From contig CAUYLG010033102.1 of assembly GCA_963573385.1 (NCBI GenBank), forward strand, positions 1 through 64,000: a stretch of 64,000 bases of DNA, written 5' to 3'. The first letter of the stretch is position 1, and each line of letters starts with the position of its first letter. Shown in pieces: positions 37,436 to 48,709 of the stretch. The translations under genes and the position numbers were made by a program. This DNA comes from Cacajao melanocephalus. Taxonomy: Eukaryota; Chordata; Mammalia; Primates; Pitheciidae. Below the pieces are notes generated by a model that saw only the letters and a program-made list of their open reading frames with translations, made no database searches and had not been told where the DNA came from.

Positions 37436-37439
37436 GAAG

Positions 37440-38055
37440 CATTGGGTGCTCAAACCACTATCTGGAGTTTCTCTTGTTACCAGCCAAACACAGTTCATCA
37501 CTGACACAGCATCATAAAGCATACAAGATCCATACAAGAGGGACATAGGTTGGGGCAAGGATGGAGGTCATCAAACGAGCCCAGGCCTGGAGGCCAGAAA
37601 CACTCTTTCCAGTCTTTCCTATTCTAGTCATGCCCTTAGCTTGCTCCAGGAACTTAAGAAACCCACGTAAGCTGTATTTACTTTAAGTCTCCTCAATTAA
37701 AAAAATACAACTTCCTCCCATGGAGTTATGATAGCTAAATGATATAAAAATAAGCAAGAACTTTGAGATGGTGAAATCATTCATCTTTGTTATGGTTGAT
37801 TGGAGCAGTGATACACTGAGAGAGAATCCTTTCATGGTTCCATTCCTGGTGAATGAATTCAAATCTAGACCCCCATATCCTGGGAAGTGCTGTGATGTTA
37901 AAAATCAAATCATACATAGGGGTTCGTGGAGTACGCACTTAAAAAGTCTTCCAATTATGAGGCAGTTGCAAAGAGTGATCAGTCAGTTCCTACATCCTCC
38001 GAGGATTGTGATTAGGAAAAGAATTTCCTATTTGGGTATTGTCTCAGAGATGGTT
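37440..38055. other. No firm feature
   Basis: 37640-37760 has weak antisense MIR features ('TAAGTCTCCTCAATT', 'GGAGTTATGATAGCTAAATG'). The remainder is unassigned. Confidence 0.35.
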
Positions 38056-38480
38056 TCCTAGGAGCAGAGCCTATGAGGCTAGTACTATCATGTGAGCAGA
38101 TTTCAGGGAAAGGACCTAACGGAGTTAGGGAAGCAGGTGAGACAGAGGAAGAAGATAGAAATGTGGGTTCCACTAAGGGCTAGCCTCAGCCCCATCCCAT
38201 GGGGAGCTCTGGAGCATGACCAGCACCAAAGAATTGTCCAACCTCAAGGCAAGGGGGCCAGGCCTTTATAGCCCTGTGTCTGCCAGTCACTGCTGCAGAC
38301 CACCCCTGAGGGTGAGGGGTTCTCCCAAGCATCTCTGGCTGAGGAGCCTCCCACTGGCTGAGGACAATTCTTCAGAAACAGTGTGGCTGAGATCGGGCAG
38401 CAGCCAGCACTCCCAGCAGCTGTGCGGGGGATGCATTGGTCTAATAAGGGGACCTGGGTGTGCATCCCGGCATCTACCAT
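38056..38480. other. Possible old LTR-like repeat
   Basis: 'TTTCCTAGGAGCAGAGCCTA', 'GGGAAGCAGGTGAGACAGAG', 'GGGGAGCTCTGGAGCATGAC' recall an interspersed LTR family I cannot name. Overlapping frames on both strands are not genes. Confidence 0.35.
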
Positions 38481-39430
38481 AGGAACAGAATGCTGGAGTA
38501 TTTGGGAAGAAAGCTCCTGACCACTTCTACACCATAGATCTCTGTTTTGAGCAACAGCAGATGTGCTCTCGTGATAAATTCTCAGCTCGTTCTTTAATAG
38601 GCAAGGAAAACACGGAAAGTGTTACTGTCGCTCAAGGTTGGCTTTCAGGATTTCTCCACAGCCTTGGGGATTTGAGGGTGTCAATGAATCCTACTTTTCC
38701 TCTTCTTTGGATTCCAAACCAATGGAGAAATCATCCAGGAGGACCAAAGATCGCACAAATGACATTCTTGCCCAGAAGGCTAGTTTTAAGACTTGTTCTG
38801 GATTCAAGACCAAGAGGAGTGTCTTCTCGTTCCCCTTGATTTGAAGTCGCACCCTGGTCACAAAGCGAGCAATGGCGGGGCAGGCACTCCAGGCTGAGTA
38901 GAGAGAAGGGGGATGGGTGCCATTGGGGGCAGGCAGAAGGTGCTGAGCAGGGGGGCTTCGTGCTGTCTCCCGATTTTCCCAAGGAAGTCTAGAAAGAAGA
39001 ACTGGAACTGCTCCTCCCATAATCTTCCTGGGGTGGAGGGCTAGGAGGGTTCCTGCAGGGATCATGCGGACTAGAGCCTGCAGTTCCTCCCATAGATCCC
39101 TCCCACAGACTGCTAAAGACAAGGAGAAAGGACGCTCTAAGTCTGGGGCTGGCTTAGAAGCCCTGGTGGACACGCTTAGAAAGAAAAGCCAACCTGGACT
39201 TCTGAATCAGCCACACCGGCTTCATCATTCAGCTACCCCAGATCTCCTTTCTTGCACCAAGAACCTGATTGGTTTTGTCACCCTTGGCTGAATAGCTGGA
39301 GCATATCAGCACCTATTGTTACAAATCACTTCTGCCAGTCTCCACCAGCCAGCACCCGGCAGCTGTTTTTCCATGTCCTTTCTCCTGAAAGCATTATGCA
39401 GCCTTATGTACAGGTTGACATTTTGAAGTA
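38481..39430. other. Apparently unique sequence with the longest open frame of the window
   Basis: The minus strand has a 160-codon frame at 38691-39173 (MSTRASKPAPDLERPF...) with no recognisable domain, signal peptide or repeat. Other frames overlap it on both strands. Without splice or conservation data I treat it as non-coding. Confidence 0.4.
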
Positions 39431-39431
39431 T

Positions 39432-39479
39432 TGCATTTTATGAATTTACTGCATTTTCTGAATTTACTGCATTTTCTGT
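39432..39479 (+). repeat. Small tandem repeat, 18-bp unit
   Basis: TGAATTTACTGCATTTTC is present about 2.5 times (TGCATTTTA, then two full units). Short minisatellite-like slippage product. Confidence 0.9.
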
Positions 39480-39674
39480 TCTTGGAGGTAATAGATGGCC
39501 CGCTCAGCTTTCCTTCACTGCAGGCGCTGCTCTGTGGCCTCCATAGCTCCAGAATGCATCAGCAGATCAGGCAGGATGAGAATTACAGCATCCTGGGTTC
39601 CACCATGCCTTCCTGCTTGGTGTGGTGTTTTCCAATCTGCTGGCATCTTACAAACAAACAGTCATTTTAGTTAC

Positions 39675-39964
39675 TTTTGTTTTGTTTTGTTTTGAGATGG
39701 AGTCTCGCTCTGTCACCCAAGCTGAAGTACAGTGGCGCATTCTTAGCTTGCTGCAACCTGTCTTCTAGGTTCAAGTGATTCTCCTGCTTCAGCCTCCCCC
39801 ATAGCTGGGATTACAGGCATGTGCCACCACACCCGGCTAATTTTTGTATTTTTAGTAGAGATGGGGTTTCACCATATTGGCTGGTCTCGAACTCCTGGCC
39901 TCAAGTGATCCACCCACTTTGGCCTCCCAAGGTACTGGAATTACGGGTATGAGCCACCTGGCCC
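39675..39964 (-). mobile_element. AluS-type dimer
   Basis: Reversed Alu with a (TTTTG)n tail complement at 39675-39693, 'GAGTCTCGCTCTGTCACCCA', and end 'GAGCCACCTGGCCC'. Several small deletions (for example before 'GGCTGGTCTCGAACTCC'). Confidence 0.93.
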
Positions 39965-39965
39965 A

Positions 39966-40605
39966 TTACCAACAGGTCATATTTTTCTCTGTCTTTTCTT
40001 GCCCTTGGCTCCCAAACCCCTGTGCATCATCACTGCGATGTCTCCTGTAATGAATGACATATTTCCAGTTATAAGAAGCATCATAAGAAGCCAGTGAAAG
40101 GGCCTTGCCTTTAAGGTACCTTCTCCCAGGACCTCCGGGTCTTAAGAAGTTGGCCCTTGCTTAAGTACTGCCCTGGTGGCCTTGGATGCCTGAAGAGTCA
40201 ACGATTTCTAAAGGAGACTTGATTCACAGGTTTGGTTGATCTGATCTTCTATCCACTGTAAATGATCTCTTACTTAAAATACTTGTGCCTTTTGAACTGT
40301 CTGGTTGCCCAAGCAGGGTGGAATGTTCCAGAGGAAGCCGTATGACTACAGAGGTTTAACACACAGTGGGTTCCACCTTGTTGTGCAATGGCTGTTTTCC
40401 TGACAGCCCAGACTGCTGCCAGGAATCAAGGAGCGTCAGATCCCACAGGAGCCAACAAGAATTGTAGGCAAATATCCTCGGGCTGAATAATAGCGATGGT
40501 ATCTTGAAAACTCTGACAAACAAAAGAGTATTTTGCATATATGTGATTTCTGCTTCACAGGGTTTTCTTTTATTTTAATGGAAAAACATCTTTCCAAAGG
40601 TCTAT
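39966..40605. other. Apparently unique sequence
   Basis: About 640 bp without a repeat I can name and without a coding frame of note. Confidence 0.45.
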
Positions 40606-40609
40606 AAAA

Positions 40610-41182
40610 CATCCCTTCAGCCCACCCAAGTTCAAGTCATCACTGTCTCTCACCTGCTTGGACCTCACATCTTCCTTCTCAGCCTCGACTTCCAGTCATC
40701 CCTCCCACAGCTGCCGGCTTTCATCTCCTAGTGCCCAGCTTTTATCATGTTTCTCTCAGTTAAAACTTGTCAGAGGCTTTCCTTGTTGAATTGAGTACAA
40801 GTGCTTCAGTCGTGGTCCCAGGCCTGCCATAAAGTAGACCTGACTTACCTTCCTGAGCGTGGCCTGCTGTCTAGCACGTCCCTCTCTCCAGTACACCCCA
40901 TGCTGCTTCTCCTTGCTCCTGCATGAATAGTTCCCAGCCACTTCTACCAGAATCTTGCCATCATTCAAGGCCAACCCTTAAGGCCATTTTCTTCAGGAAG
41001 CTTACCCAGATCTTTCTAGGCAAACCTACTTTCTTTGGGTGTCGTGATGTGGACACATAATTTCTTGTTCTGCTCTGCCCATTCGGGTGTTTGTCTTACT
41101 CTTCTCTTTGAGGTTCATCCTGTATCTCCCACAGCATCTAGCAGTGTCCTACACTTTGTAGTTGCTCAATAAATTGTAATCG
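40610..41182 (+). mobile_element. L2 LINE 3' end
   Basis: Forward L2: 'CCCAGGCCTGCCATAAAGTA', 'CTGCTGTCTAGCACGTCCCT', 'CAGGAAGCTTACCCAGATCT', 'TCCCACAGCATCTAGCAGTG' and tail 'TTGCTCAATAAATTG'. Confidence 0.85.
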
Positions 41183-41367
41183 AATTAGAGTTATTGAAAT
41201 TTTCTATTCTATGTTCAGAAATTATAACATGCATTTCCAAATATGGCAGCAAGATGGAAAACTTGTGTATTTCATTGTTCAGAACAATTTCTGTTCATCA
41301 AATTTTAGAAAGCTTACAGGTCTGCAGCTGGGGACAGGAAGATGGGTCTAGCAGCTTATTAGAAATT

Positions 41368-41578
41368 CCCAAGACTTTGGAGTTAGGTTCGAATCCCTGT
41401 TTCATCACTGACAACTTGTGTGAGCTTAAGCAATTTCCTCAATCTCACCGAACCTCAATTTCTCATCTCCGAAGTGAAGACAAAACTACCTATTTTATAA
41501 GCTTATTTATAAGAATTATGTTAGAACATTTCTATGAATCACCTAACTCAGTGCCCAGTAATAGTAGGTAAATCATAG
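41368..41578 (-). mobile_element. MIR SINE
   Basis: Antisense MIR: 'GGAGTTAGGTTCGAATCCCT', 'AACTTGTGTGAGCTTAAGCA', 'AACCTCAATTTCTCATCTCC', 'TCAGTGCCCAGTAATAG'. Note the tRNA-derived GGTTCGAATCCC box, part of the SINE head. Confidence 0.88.
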
Positions 41579-41690
41579 TTCTCTTAATTATCTTTCTCCT
41601 AATAGTAAATCAGTTTCCATCATCATCTTTGTCCTACTCATATTTTATTCAGAATGAAATATTGAAGCTTTTAATAAGTATCCAGTTGAC

Positions 41691-42552
41691 CTTTGAACAA
41701 TGTGAGGGTTAGGGGCCCTGACCCCCTATGCAGTCAATAACCTGCATGTAACTTTTGACCCCTAAAAATGTAACTGCTAAAAATAGCTTACTCTTGACCA
41801 GAAGCCTTTTAAATAACATGAAAAGTTAATTAACACATATTTTGTGTATGTATTTGTATTAGTCCATTTTCATACCGCTATAAATAACTATCTGAGAGTG
41901 GGTAATTTATAAGCTAAAGAAGTTTAATTGACTCACAGTTCCACATAGCTGGGGAGGCCTCAGGAAACTTACAATCGTGGTAGAAGGGAAGGGGAAGCAA
42001 GGCACCTCTTACACGGCGGCAGGAGGGAGACAGAAAAAGTGAGGGGAACTGCCAAACGCTTTTAAACCATCAGATTTCATAAGGACTCACTCCTTGTCAT
42101 GAGAACAGCATGGGGGAAACTGCTCCCCATGATCCAATCACTTCCCACCAGGTCCCTCCTCAACATGTAGGGATTACAATTCGAGATGAGATTTAGGTAG
42201 GAACACGGAGCCAAACCCTGTCAGTATTATATACGATATTCTTGCAGCAAAGTAAGCTAAAGAAAGAAAATGTTATTAAGAAAATCAGAAGGAAGAGAAA
42301 ATGCATTTACTATTCATTAAGTGGAATTAGATCATCATAAAGGTCTTCCTCTTCATTATCCTCATGCTGAGCAGGCTGAGCAGAAGGAGGAAGGGGAGGG
42401 GTTGGTCTTGCTGTCTCACGTGTGGCAGAGGCAGAAGAAAATCCACATACAAGTGGACCCACCAATATGCAGTTGACCCATGAATAACATGGGTTTGTTA
42501 ACAACTTAACAATGTGTAAGTTCAAACCCATATTGTTCAAGAGTCAGCTGTA
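41691..42552 (-). mobile_element. Tigger-type DNA transposon remnant, split by LTR
   Basis: Left end 'AGTTGACCTTTGAACAATGT', right end 'AACCCATATTGTTCAAGAG'. Reversed frame 42310-42540 ends in an acidic tail EEEDLYDDLIPLNE, suggesting the C-terminus of a pogo/Tigger transposase. An extra 'CAGTTGACCCATGAATAACA' at 42471 gives a second terminus-like motif. Interrupted by the MaLR LTR at 41855-42223. Confidence 0.72.
41855..42223 (-). mobile_element. THE1/MST-type solo LTR with perfect target duplication
   Basis: Reversed LTR from TGTATTAGTCCATTTTCATA to GGAGCCAAACCCTGTCA, 369 bp, with perfect 5-bp duplication GTATT at 41850-41854 and 42224-42228. Inserted in the Tigger-type element. Confidence 0.95.
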
Positions 42553-42554
42553 TA

Positions 42555-43070
42555 TTGAGCACCTACTAATTACCTGGCATACTACTGGGAAGAAAAATGA
42601 GGGTGGGTAGAGATGGGACTTCAAACATTGAATAATACGAGATTATAATCTGATTGTACAGAGGAGATCAGCAACAAGAACATTTACTGAACTGCCATAG
42701 ACAGGTGTTCAATGTATGTTCAAAGGCAAAAGAGATCTAATTAATCAAAGGGACATGCGATGTACTTGTGGCAGTGAGAAGCCCTGTGACAAGGCCTGTG
42801 AGCCCCACTGCCCAGGGCTCCTCTCCCACGCTGTCAACAGACTGATTCCTGAATTTTTACCACCCATGTGAACACTGGAGCAGGGCTGGCTTCACAGGCC
42901 TGAGACGTGTGCAGTTTTACAAGCCCCACAAACCCCATCACCACCTCAGAAGAGCCTTGTGCTTGGGTTAATTCTCTGCTGTTGGTGCCTTGACATTCTT
43001 AATAATTTTCTAACATGCATCGCATTTTCCTTTTGCATTGAGCCCCACAAATTATGTAACCAGTCCTGCT
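42555..43070. other. Apparently unique sequence
   Basis: About 500 bp with no firm repeat or coding signal. Confidence 0.4.
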
Positions 43071-43071
43071 T

Positions 43072-43170
43072 TTGGAGTGTAAGAGGTCATGCTTCATTCA
43101 TTTTTGTTCCCAGTGCCTGACACATCATATGCTCATAAATGTTTTTGAAATGAATGAATTTCACTTTCAC
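43072..43170 (+). mobile_element. L2 LINE tail fragment
   Basis: 'TTGTTCCCAGTGCCTGACAC', 'ATCATATGCTCATAAATGTT', 'TTTGAAATGAATGAATTTC': the extreme 3' end of L2 including the terminal TGAA repeats. Confidence 0.75.
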
Positions 43171-43205
43171 TGTCACATAGGTAACAAATGCTTGTACGCC
43201 CACTG

Positions 43206-44083
<878 letters not shown>

Positions 44084-44089
44084 TCCCTA

Positions 44090-44460
44090 AAGTTTAACAC
44101 TTAAAACTTACCAATGTTAGCCCTGTACCTTGGACTTTGAATTTTTTGAAATAGGATATTTGCAATTTCCTCCAAAATCCACATATGGAGGAAATACAGA
44201 GAACAGCCCAGCAGCTGGGTGCCTTCTTCTTCACCTCAGTTTTTAACACCTCAGCTTTACCGGTTCTTTTTATACACAGAGTTATAACCTAGATCCTCCT
44301 ATACACTAACGCACACAGACACATGCATCTTTTGCTGAGATTGTTTTGAGACCAACTTGTACTCTCAAGTAAACAAATTGATAGCATACATTTAAAAGGC
44401 AATTCAAGTATGATTTCTGAAAACTGGTACAGTAACAGTACGCAAAGAGGAAAAATATTT
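44090..44460. other. No recognisable feature
   Basis: AT-rich unassigned stretch. Confidence 0.4.
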
Positions 44461-44461
44461 T

Positions 44462-44520
44462 AAAAGATATTCAGATTTTTTATTGTTATAATATGTATAT
44501 AACATAAAATTTACTATTTT
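44462..44520 (-). mobile_element. L1M-type LINE, left piece (split)
   Basis: 'ATTGTTATAATATGTATATA', 'ACATAAAATTTACTATTTTA': the reversed tail end of an old L1 3'UTR. The remainder continues at about 45135. Confidence 0.6.
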
Positions 44521-45130
44521 ACTGGAATAGACATTTCTCCAAAGAGGATATACAAATGGCCAGTGAGTGCATGAGAAGATGCTTAACATCACTAAATCAT
44601 TAGAGAGATGCAAACCAAAACTACAATGAAATACCATTTCACACACACTAGGATGGCTACTATCAAAAAATAAAACAGAAAATAACAAGTGTGGGCAAAG
44701 ATGAGAACCCCAAAGAAACTGGAACCCTTGAGCACTACTGGTAGGAATGGAAAATGGTTCAACTACTATGGAAAATGGTATGGAGTTTCCACACAAAACG
44801 AAAAATAGAATGACCATATAATTAAGCAATTCTGCTTCTGGGTACATACCCCCAAAGAAATGAAAGCAGGGACATGAAGCGATGTTTACACACTCAAGCT
44901 CATCACAACTTTATTTCCAAGAGCCAAAATGTGGAAGCAACCCAGACGCCCACTGATGGATGGATAGATAAAACGTGGCACATACATACAAGAATATTAT
45001 ACAGCCTTAAAAAGGAAGGAAATTCTAATGCATGCTACGATATGAATAAACCTTGAGGATATTATGCTAAGTGAAATAAGCCAATCACAAAAAGACACAC
45101 AGTGTATGATTCCACTCCTACAAGGCACTT
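44521..45130 (+). mobile_element. L1M-type LINE 3' fragment, inserted in opposite orientation
   Basis: Forward ORF2 end: 'GACATTTCTCCAAAGAGGAT', 'ATGCAAACCAAAACTACAAT', 'CTGCTTCTGGGTACATACCC', 'GTGTATGATTCCACTCCTAC'. The complementary-strand frame at 44404-44847 is a shadow of this ORF2 remnant. Confidence 0.88.
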
Positions 45131-45134
45131 GGAG

Positions 45135-45465
45135 CAATCACTGCCTCTATCTACTCCAGAACCCTTTCATCACCCCCAGCTGAAACCTCATACTTCATAT
45201 TGTCATTAAACAATAACTCCCTATTCCTGTCTCCTCCACCCTGCTAGCCACCATTCTACTTTCTGTCTCTATGAATTTGACCACTGTTGGTATCTCACAT
45301 ATGTCCTTTTGCATATGGCCTGTTTCACTCAGCATAATGTCTGCAAACTCCATCATGTTGTAGCATCTATCTGCACTTCATTCCTTTTTAAGGTTAAATA
45401 ATATCTCGTTGTATGTATATACCACATTTTGTTTATTCATTCATATCAATGGACATTTGGGTTGT
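45135..45465 (-). mobile_element. L1M-type LINE, right piece
   Basis: Reversed L1: 'AACAATAACTCCCTATTCCT', 'ACTTTCTGTCTCTATGAATT', 'TCAGCATAATGTCTGCAAAC', 'TTGTATGTATATACCACATT', 'TGGACATTTGGGTTGTGAGA'. It continues the fragment at 44462-44520. Confidence 0.85.
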
Positions 45466-45719
45466 GAGATGCATGTTTTAAAGACAGGATCACAGTCTGC
45501 CCCAAGAGTTTTTAAATTTTACAATACGCAATAAAAAGTCTTTTTGATGATGGGGGCTAGTTTCTCTCAGCGCCAGCAAGTCAGCTGGACCTTCTTTCCC
45601 AAACAGCCTCAGAGGTCTTCTGCGATCACCAAAGAATGCTGCCAGGAAGAAAAAAAAAAAAAAGATGACTTCTCCAGAGATAAATCTTTGGTCAAACCAG
45701 GTTTATTAAGGGATATCTC
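45466..45719. other. Unassigned, ends in an A-run
   Basis: An A-run at about 45650-45664 follows 'GAATGCTGCCAGGAAG'. It could be the tail of a small retrocopy or part of the next Alu's surroundings, but no source RNA is recognisable. Confidence 0.35.
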
Positions 45720-45721
45720 CT

Positions 45722-46001
45722 GCTGTGTGATGTGGCTCATGCCTGCAATCCCAACACTTTGGGAGGCAGAGGTGGGCAGATAGCTTGAGGTCAAAAGTTC
45801 GAGACCAGCCTAGCCAACATGGGGAAACCCCATCTCTACTAAAAATATAAAAATTAGCCTGGCGTGGTGGTAGGCGCCTGTAATCCCAGCTACTCAGGAG
45901 TCTGGGGCAGGAGAATCACTTGAACTTGGGAGGCGGAGGTTGCAGTGAGCCAAGATCATGCCACTGCACTCCAGCCTGGGTGACAGAGTGAGACTCCGTC
46001 T

Positions 46002-46021
<20 letters not shown>
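45722..46021 (+). mobile_element. AluS-type dimer
   Basis: 'GTGATGTGGCTCATGCCTGC' start, both arms, A-tail 46003-46022 followed by a short GAGA run. Full length. Confidence 0.95.
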
Positions 46022-46032
<11 letters not shown>

Positions 46033-46237
46033 TGTTTCTAAATGTCTGTTCAACATGGAACAAAGCCAGTGGGTGCTCTAACCTTCTGAAAAAGACACGG
46101 ATGCGAAAGGCTATCTTTCATCAACAGCCTCACACCCCAGAGATCATTTCCACATAATGCAAACGAGCCTCACTCAGGTCTGCCATGAAGCTCACTCAGG
46201 CATGTGACATCTCAAACCTCTCACTCTTAGGAAAAGC

Positions 46238-46239
<2 letters not shown>

Positions 46240-46283
<44 letters not shown>
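46240..46283 (+). repeat. (GT)n microsatellite, uninterrupted
   Basis: About 21 perfect GT units. The purest dinucleotide tract in the window, so the most likely to be length-polymorphic. Confidence 0.98.
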
Positions 46284-46284
<1 letters not shown>

Positions 46285-46535
46285 CATACTGGAGCTCATG
46301 GTGTGTTGGGGATGGAGTTGGGCCACAAGAGTTGATGGAAATGTCTTGGCTTATGCCTTACCTGCTGTGGAACACGCCAACCTTACTACCATACTAGATT
46401 TATCTAAGTCAGTGAAAGCCTTCAACAAACCTCAGACTTCAGACCTTGTGACTTCAGTCAGAACATGGAACAGCATCTCTGATGGAGTTTGAATGAATTC
46501 CTCCTTCTTTCCTATTCAGTTCATCTGTCACAAAT
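46284..46535. other. No recognisable feature
   Basis: Unique-looking sequence. The frames crossing it carry the Val-Cys run from the GT repeat and are not genes. Confidence 0.4.
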
Positions 46536-46539
46536 TTGC

Positions 46540-47300
46540 AGAGCATGTGTGACACCTTTTCCAGACATCTTTTTGGTCACTGGAGCTACAGAAGTAAGCA
46601 AGACAGACAAGGTTCCTTTACTGAAGGAGCTCATACACTTATGAAGAGCAACCAAGCAAACGAGATGGCTTCAGATTGTGATAAATTCCATCAAGGACAC
46701 AATCAGGGGCCGGGCACAGTGGCCCATGCCTGTAATCTCAAAACTTTGGGAGGCTGAGGTCAGAGGATCGCTTAAGGACTGGAGTAAGAGACCAACCTGG
46801 GCAACACAGGGAGACTCCATTTCTACAGAAAATTTAAAAATTAGCCAGGTGTGGTGGCACACGCCTGTAGTCCCAGATACGCAGGAGGCTGAGGTGGGAG
46901 GATGGTTTGAGCCTGGGAGTTCAAGACTGCACTGAGCTATGATTATGCACTGCACTCTAACCTAGGTGATAGAGTGGACCTTGTCTCTTCAAAAGACACA
47001 ATCAGGAACGTGAGATAGGGGTGGTTATGAGGCGGTGTAGGTAGGAGAGCCCCTGCCCACCAGGGTTTCAGGGAAGGGTGCTCTGAGGAGGTGACAGACC
47101 CTTGAGCCGAGACCTAAGGTGGAGGTGAACAAGCCATAGAAGGAGTTGCAGAAAGGGCCTTCCAGCCAGAGGGCATTGTGCATGCATAGGCCTAGCTTTA
47201 GGAAGAGCTTGGTGTGTGCAAGTTGCAGAAAGAAGGCAGGCTCTAAGCCAGAGTGCGATGAGCAAGGAGCAGGTGGTGGAGGCAGGCACGGCGGTGGGGG
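46540..47300 (-). mobile_element. L2 LINE, split by Alu
   Basis: Reversed L2: 'CACTGGAGCTACAGAAGTAA', 'GGTTCCTTTACTGAAGGAGC' before the Alu; 'GGGTGCTCTGAGGAGGTGAC', 'GGGCCTTCCAGCCAGAGGGC', 'ATTGTGCATGCATAGGCCTA' after. Order as expected. Confidence 0.78.
46708..46990 (+). mobile_element. AluJ-type dimer
   Basis: GGCCGGGCACAGTGGCCCAT start; J-like substitutions; ends 'GACCTTGTCTCTTC'. Target duplication AAGGACACAATCAGG (46694-46708) and AAAGACACAATCAGG (46991-47005). No long A-tail remains. Confidence 0.93.
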
Positions 47301-47304
47301 GTGG

Positions 47305-48155
47305 AGGGCTTCTGGCCAGTTACGGAAAGCCACAGGAAGATGAGAAGCAGGATAACAATCTGAATGACATATTTCAAAGACTACACAGGCTGCAGCTGCA
47401 GGGTGGAGAATTGATTGTGTGAGTCTCCTCTTTCTCCCTTCTTTCCTTTGGGAATATCACAGGAAGGGCAGCAAAACACTCACCCTCACCTTTCCCTTAC
47501 TCAGTGGGACTCTTGGACTCTCAGGCTAGAGATAAACTATTTTCTGTCTTGTTTAGGCCACTGTTAGGTGGAACCTCTTTTATCCTTTGAGGTAATTAGC
47601 AACACCTGATCCTAGTTAATAATGCTCTCATGTTTAGCTGCTCATAAAATCTCAAACTCTGAAAAGCACTAGTCTGTACCCTCCTTGGCCTTTGGCATAT
47701 TCTCCTCCTATTTTGCTTGCATCCTTGGCACCGAACACCCACCCGATACCCAGGAGGTGTTCCATAAATACTGAAGAGGCGGAGGAGGATGCGGCGCCCA
47801 GAGGTGTCTTGTTGTTTTCAGACCTTGTTCCTCATCAGTCCTCAGGGGAAATCTGCAATGTGGATTTCATCACGCAAAATGGCTCACACCTTGCAGAGTG
47901 GCACTCAGCCCAGGAGTGTGAGCAGGGAGAGGAGATTTCAGCCAGACCCTGACTCTCGTTACCTTACGTGGGGATGTGCAGCCTTGAACGCACTGACTTA
48001 CCACCAGCTTCTGGGAGGCCGTGATTTTTATCAGCTTGCAGCAGCAGGAAGTGAGAAGAGGGCGTCCAGGAAGAAAGGTATGCCCAACATTCAGGTGGTT
48101 CCCCGTGGCAGCCTCTCCCAGAAGCCCTTGTTTTTCCTGTGTTGCATTTATCTTA
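47305..48155. other. Apparently unique sequence
   Basis: Includes 'CTGAAGAGGCGGAGGAGGAT' and overlapping frames up to 125 codons (47789-48166, plus) without a recognisable domain. It lies about 1 kb from the CpG island and could hold exons of an unannotated transcript, but nothing in the sequence proves it. Confidence 0.35.
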
Positions 48156-48159
48156 TGAC

Positions 48160-48305
48160 CAATTAACGTGTTTATTCAATATATCTTCCCTTATTAGACC
48201 ATCAGCTCCACCCAAACCAGGAACCAACTCTGCCCTTTTCACCCGCGTACCTGGCACACAGAATGTACTCAGTAAAATACCAGTTGAGAAATAAATGAAT
48301 GGATC
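48160..48305 (+). mobile_element. L2 LINE tail
   Basis: 'AGACCATCAGCTCCACCC', 'GTACCTGGCACACAGAATGT', 'ACTCAGTAAAATACCAGTTG', 'AGAAATAAATGAATGGATC'. Confidence 0.8.
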
Positions 48306-48381
48306 AACCTTTTCATGAATAGGAAAGGGATAAATAGAATCGGTTAAGCTTTACACAGGAAAACCCCTTTGCAAATTTTGC

Positions 48382-48704
48382 TTTTGTTTTGTTTTGAGGC
48401 GGAGTCTCGCTCTGTGGCCAAGGTTGGAGTGCAGTGACGCGATCTTGGCTCACTGGAAACTCTGCCTCCCGGGTTCAAGCGACTCTCCTGTCTCAGCCTT
48501 CGGAGTAGGTGGGCACGTATCTTTGATGGATACTCAGAGCTACTCAGAGGCACACCAATACGCCCGGCTAATTTTTGTATTTTTAGTAGAGACGGGGTTT
48601 CCCCATGTTGGCTAGGCTGGTCTCAAACTCCTGACCTCAAGTGATCCACCCGCCTCAGTCTCCCAAAGTGCTGGGATTACAGGCGTGAGCCACCGCGCCC
48701 GGCC
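48382..48704 (-). mobile_element. AluS/Y-type dimer with extra internal sequence
   Basis: Reversed Alu with (TTTTG)n tail complement, many preserved CpGs and end GCCACCGCGCCCGGCC. Flanks CCCCTTTGCAA (48365-48375) and CCCCTTTGCAA (about 48705-48716) are the target duplication. Between 'GAGTAGGTGGGCACG' and 'CACACCAATACGCCC' about 26 extra bases are present, including a perfect tandem TACTCAGAG(C/G) pair at 48531-48550. Confidence 0.94.
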
Positions 48705-48709
48705 CCCTT

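Noticed and set aside
44404..44847. 147-codon minus-strand frame with hydrophobic residues
   Set aside because: It is the antisense of an L1 ORF2 remnant. Frames of this type recur on the reverse strand of L1 3' ends (also 18569-18811).
45650..45664. A-run taken as the tail of a processed pseudogene
   Set aside because: No recognisable source mRNA upstream and no target duplication found by eye.
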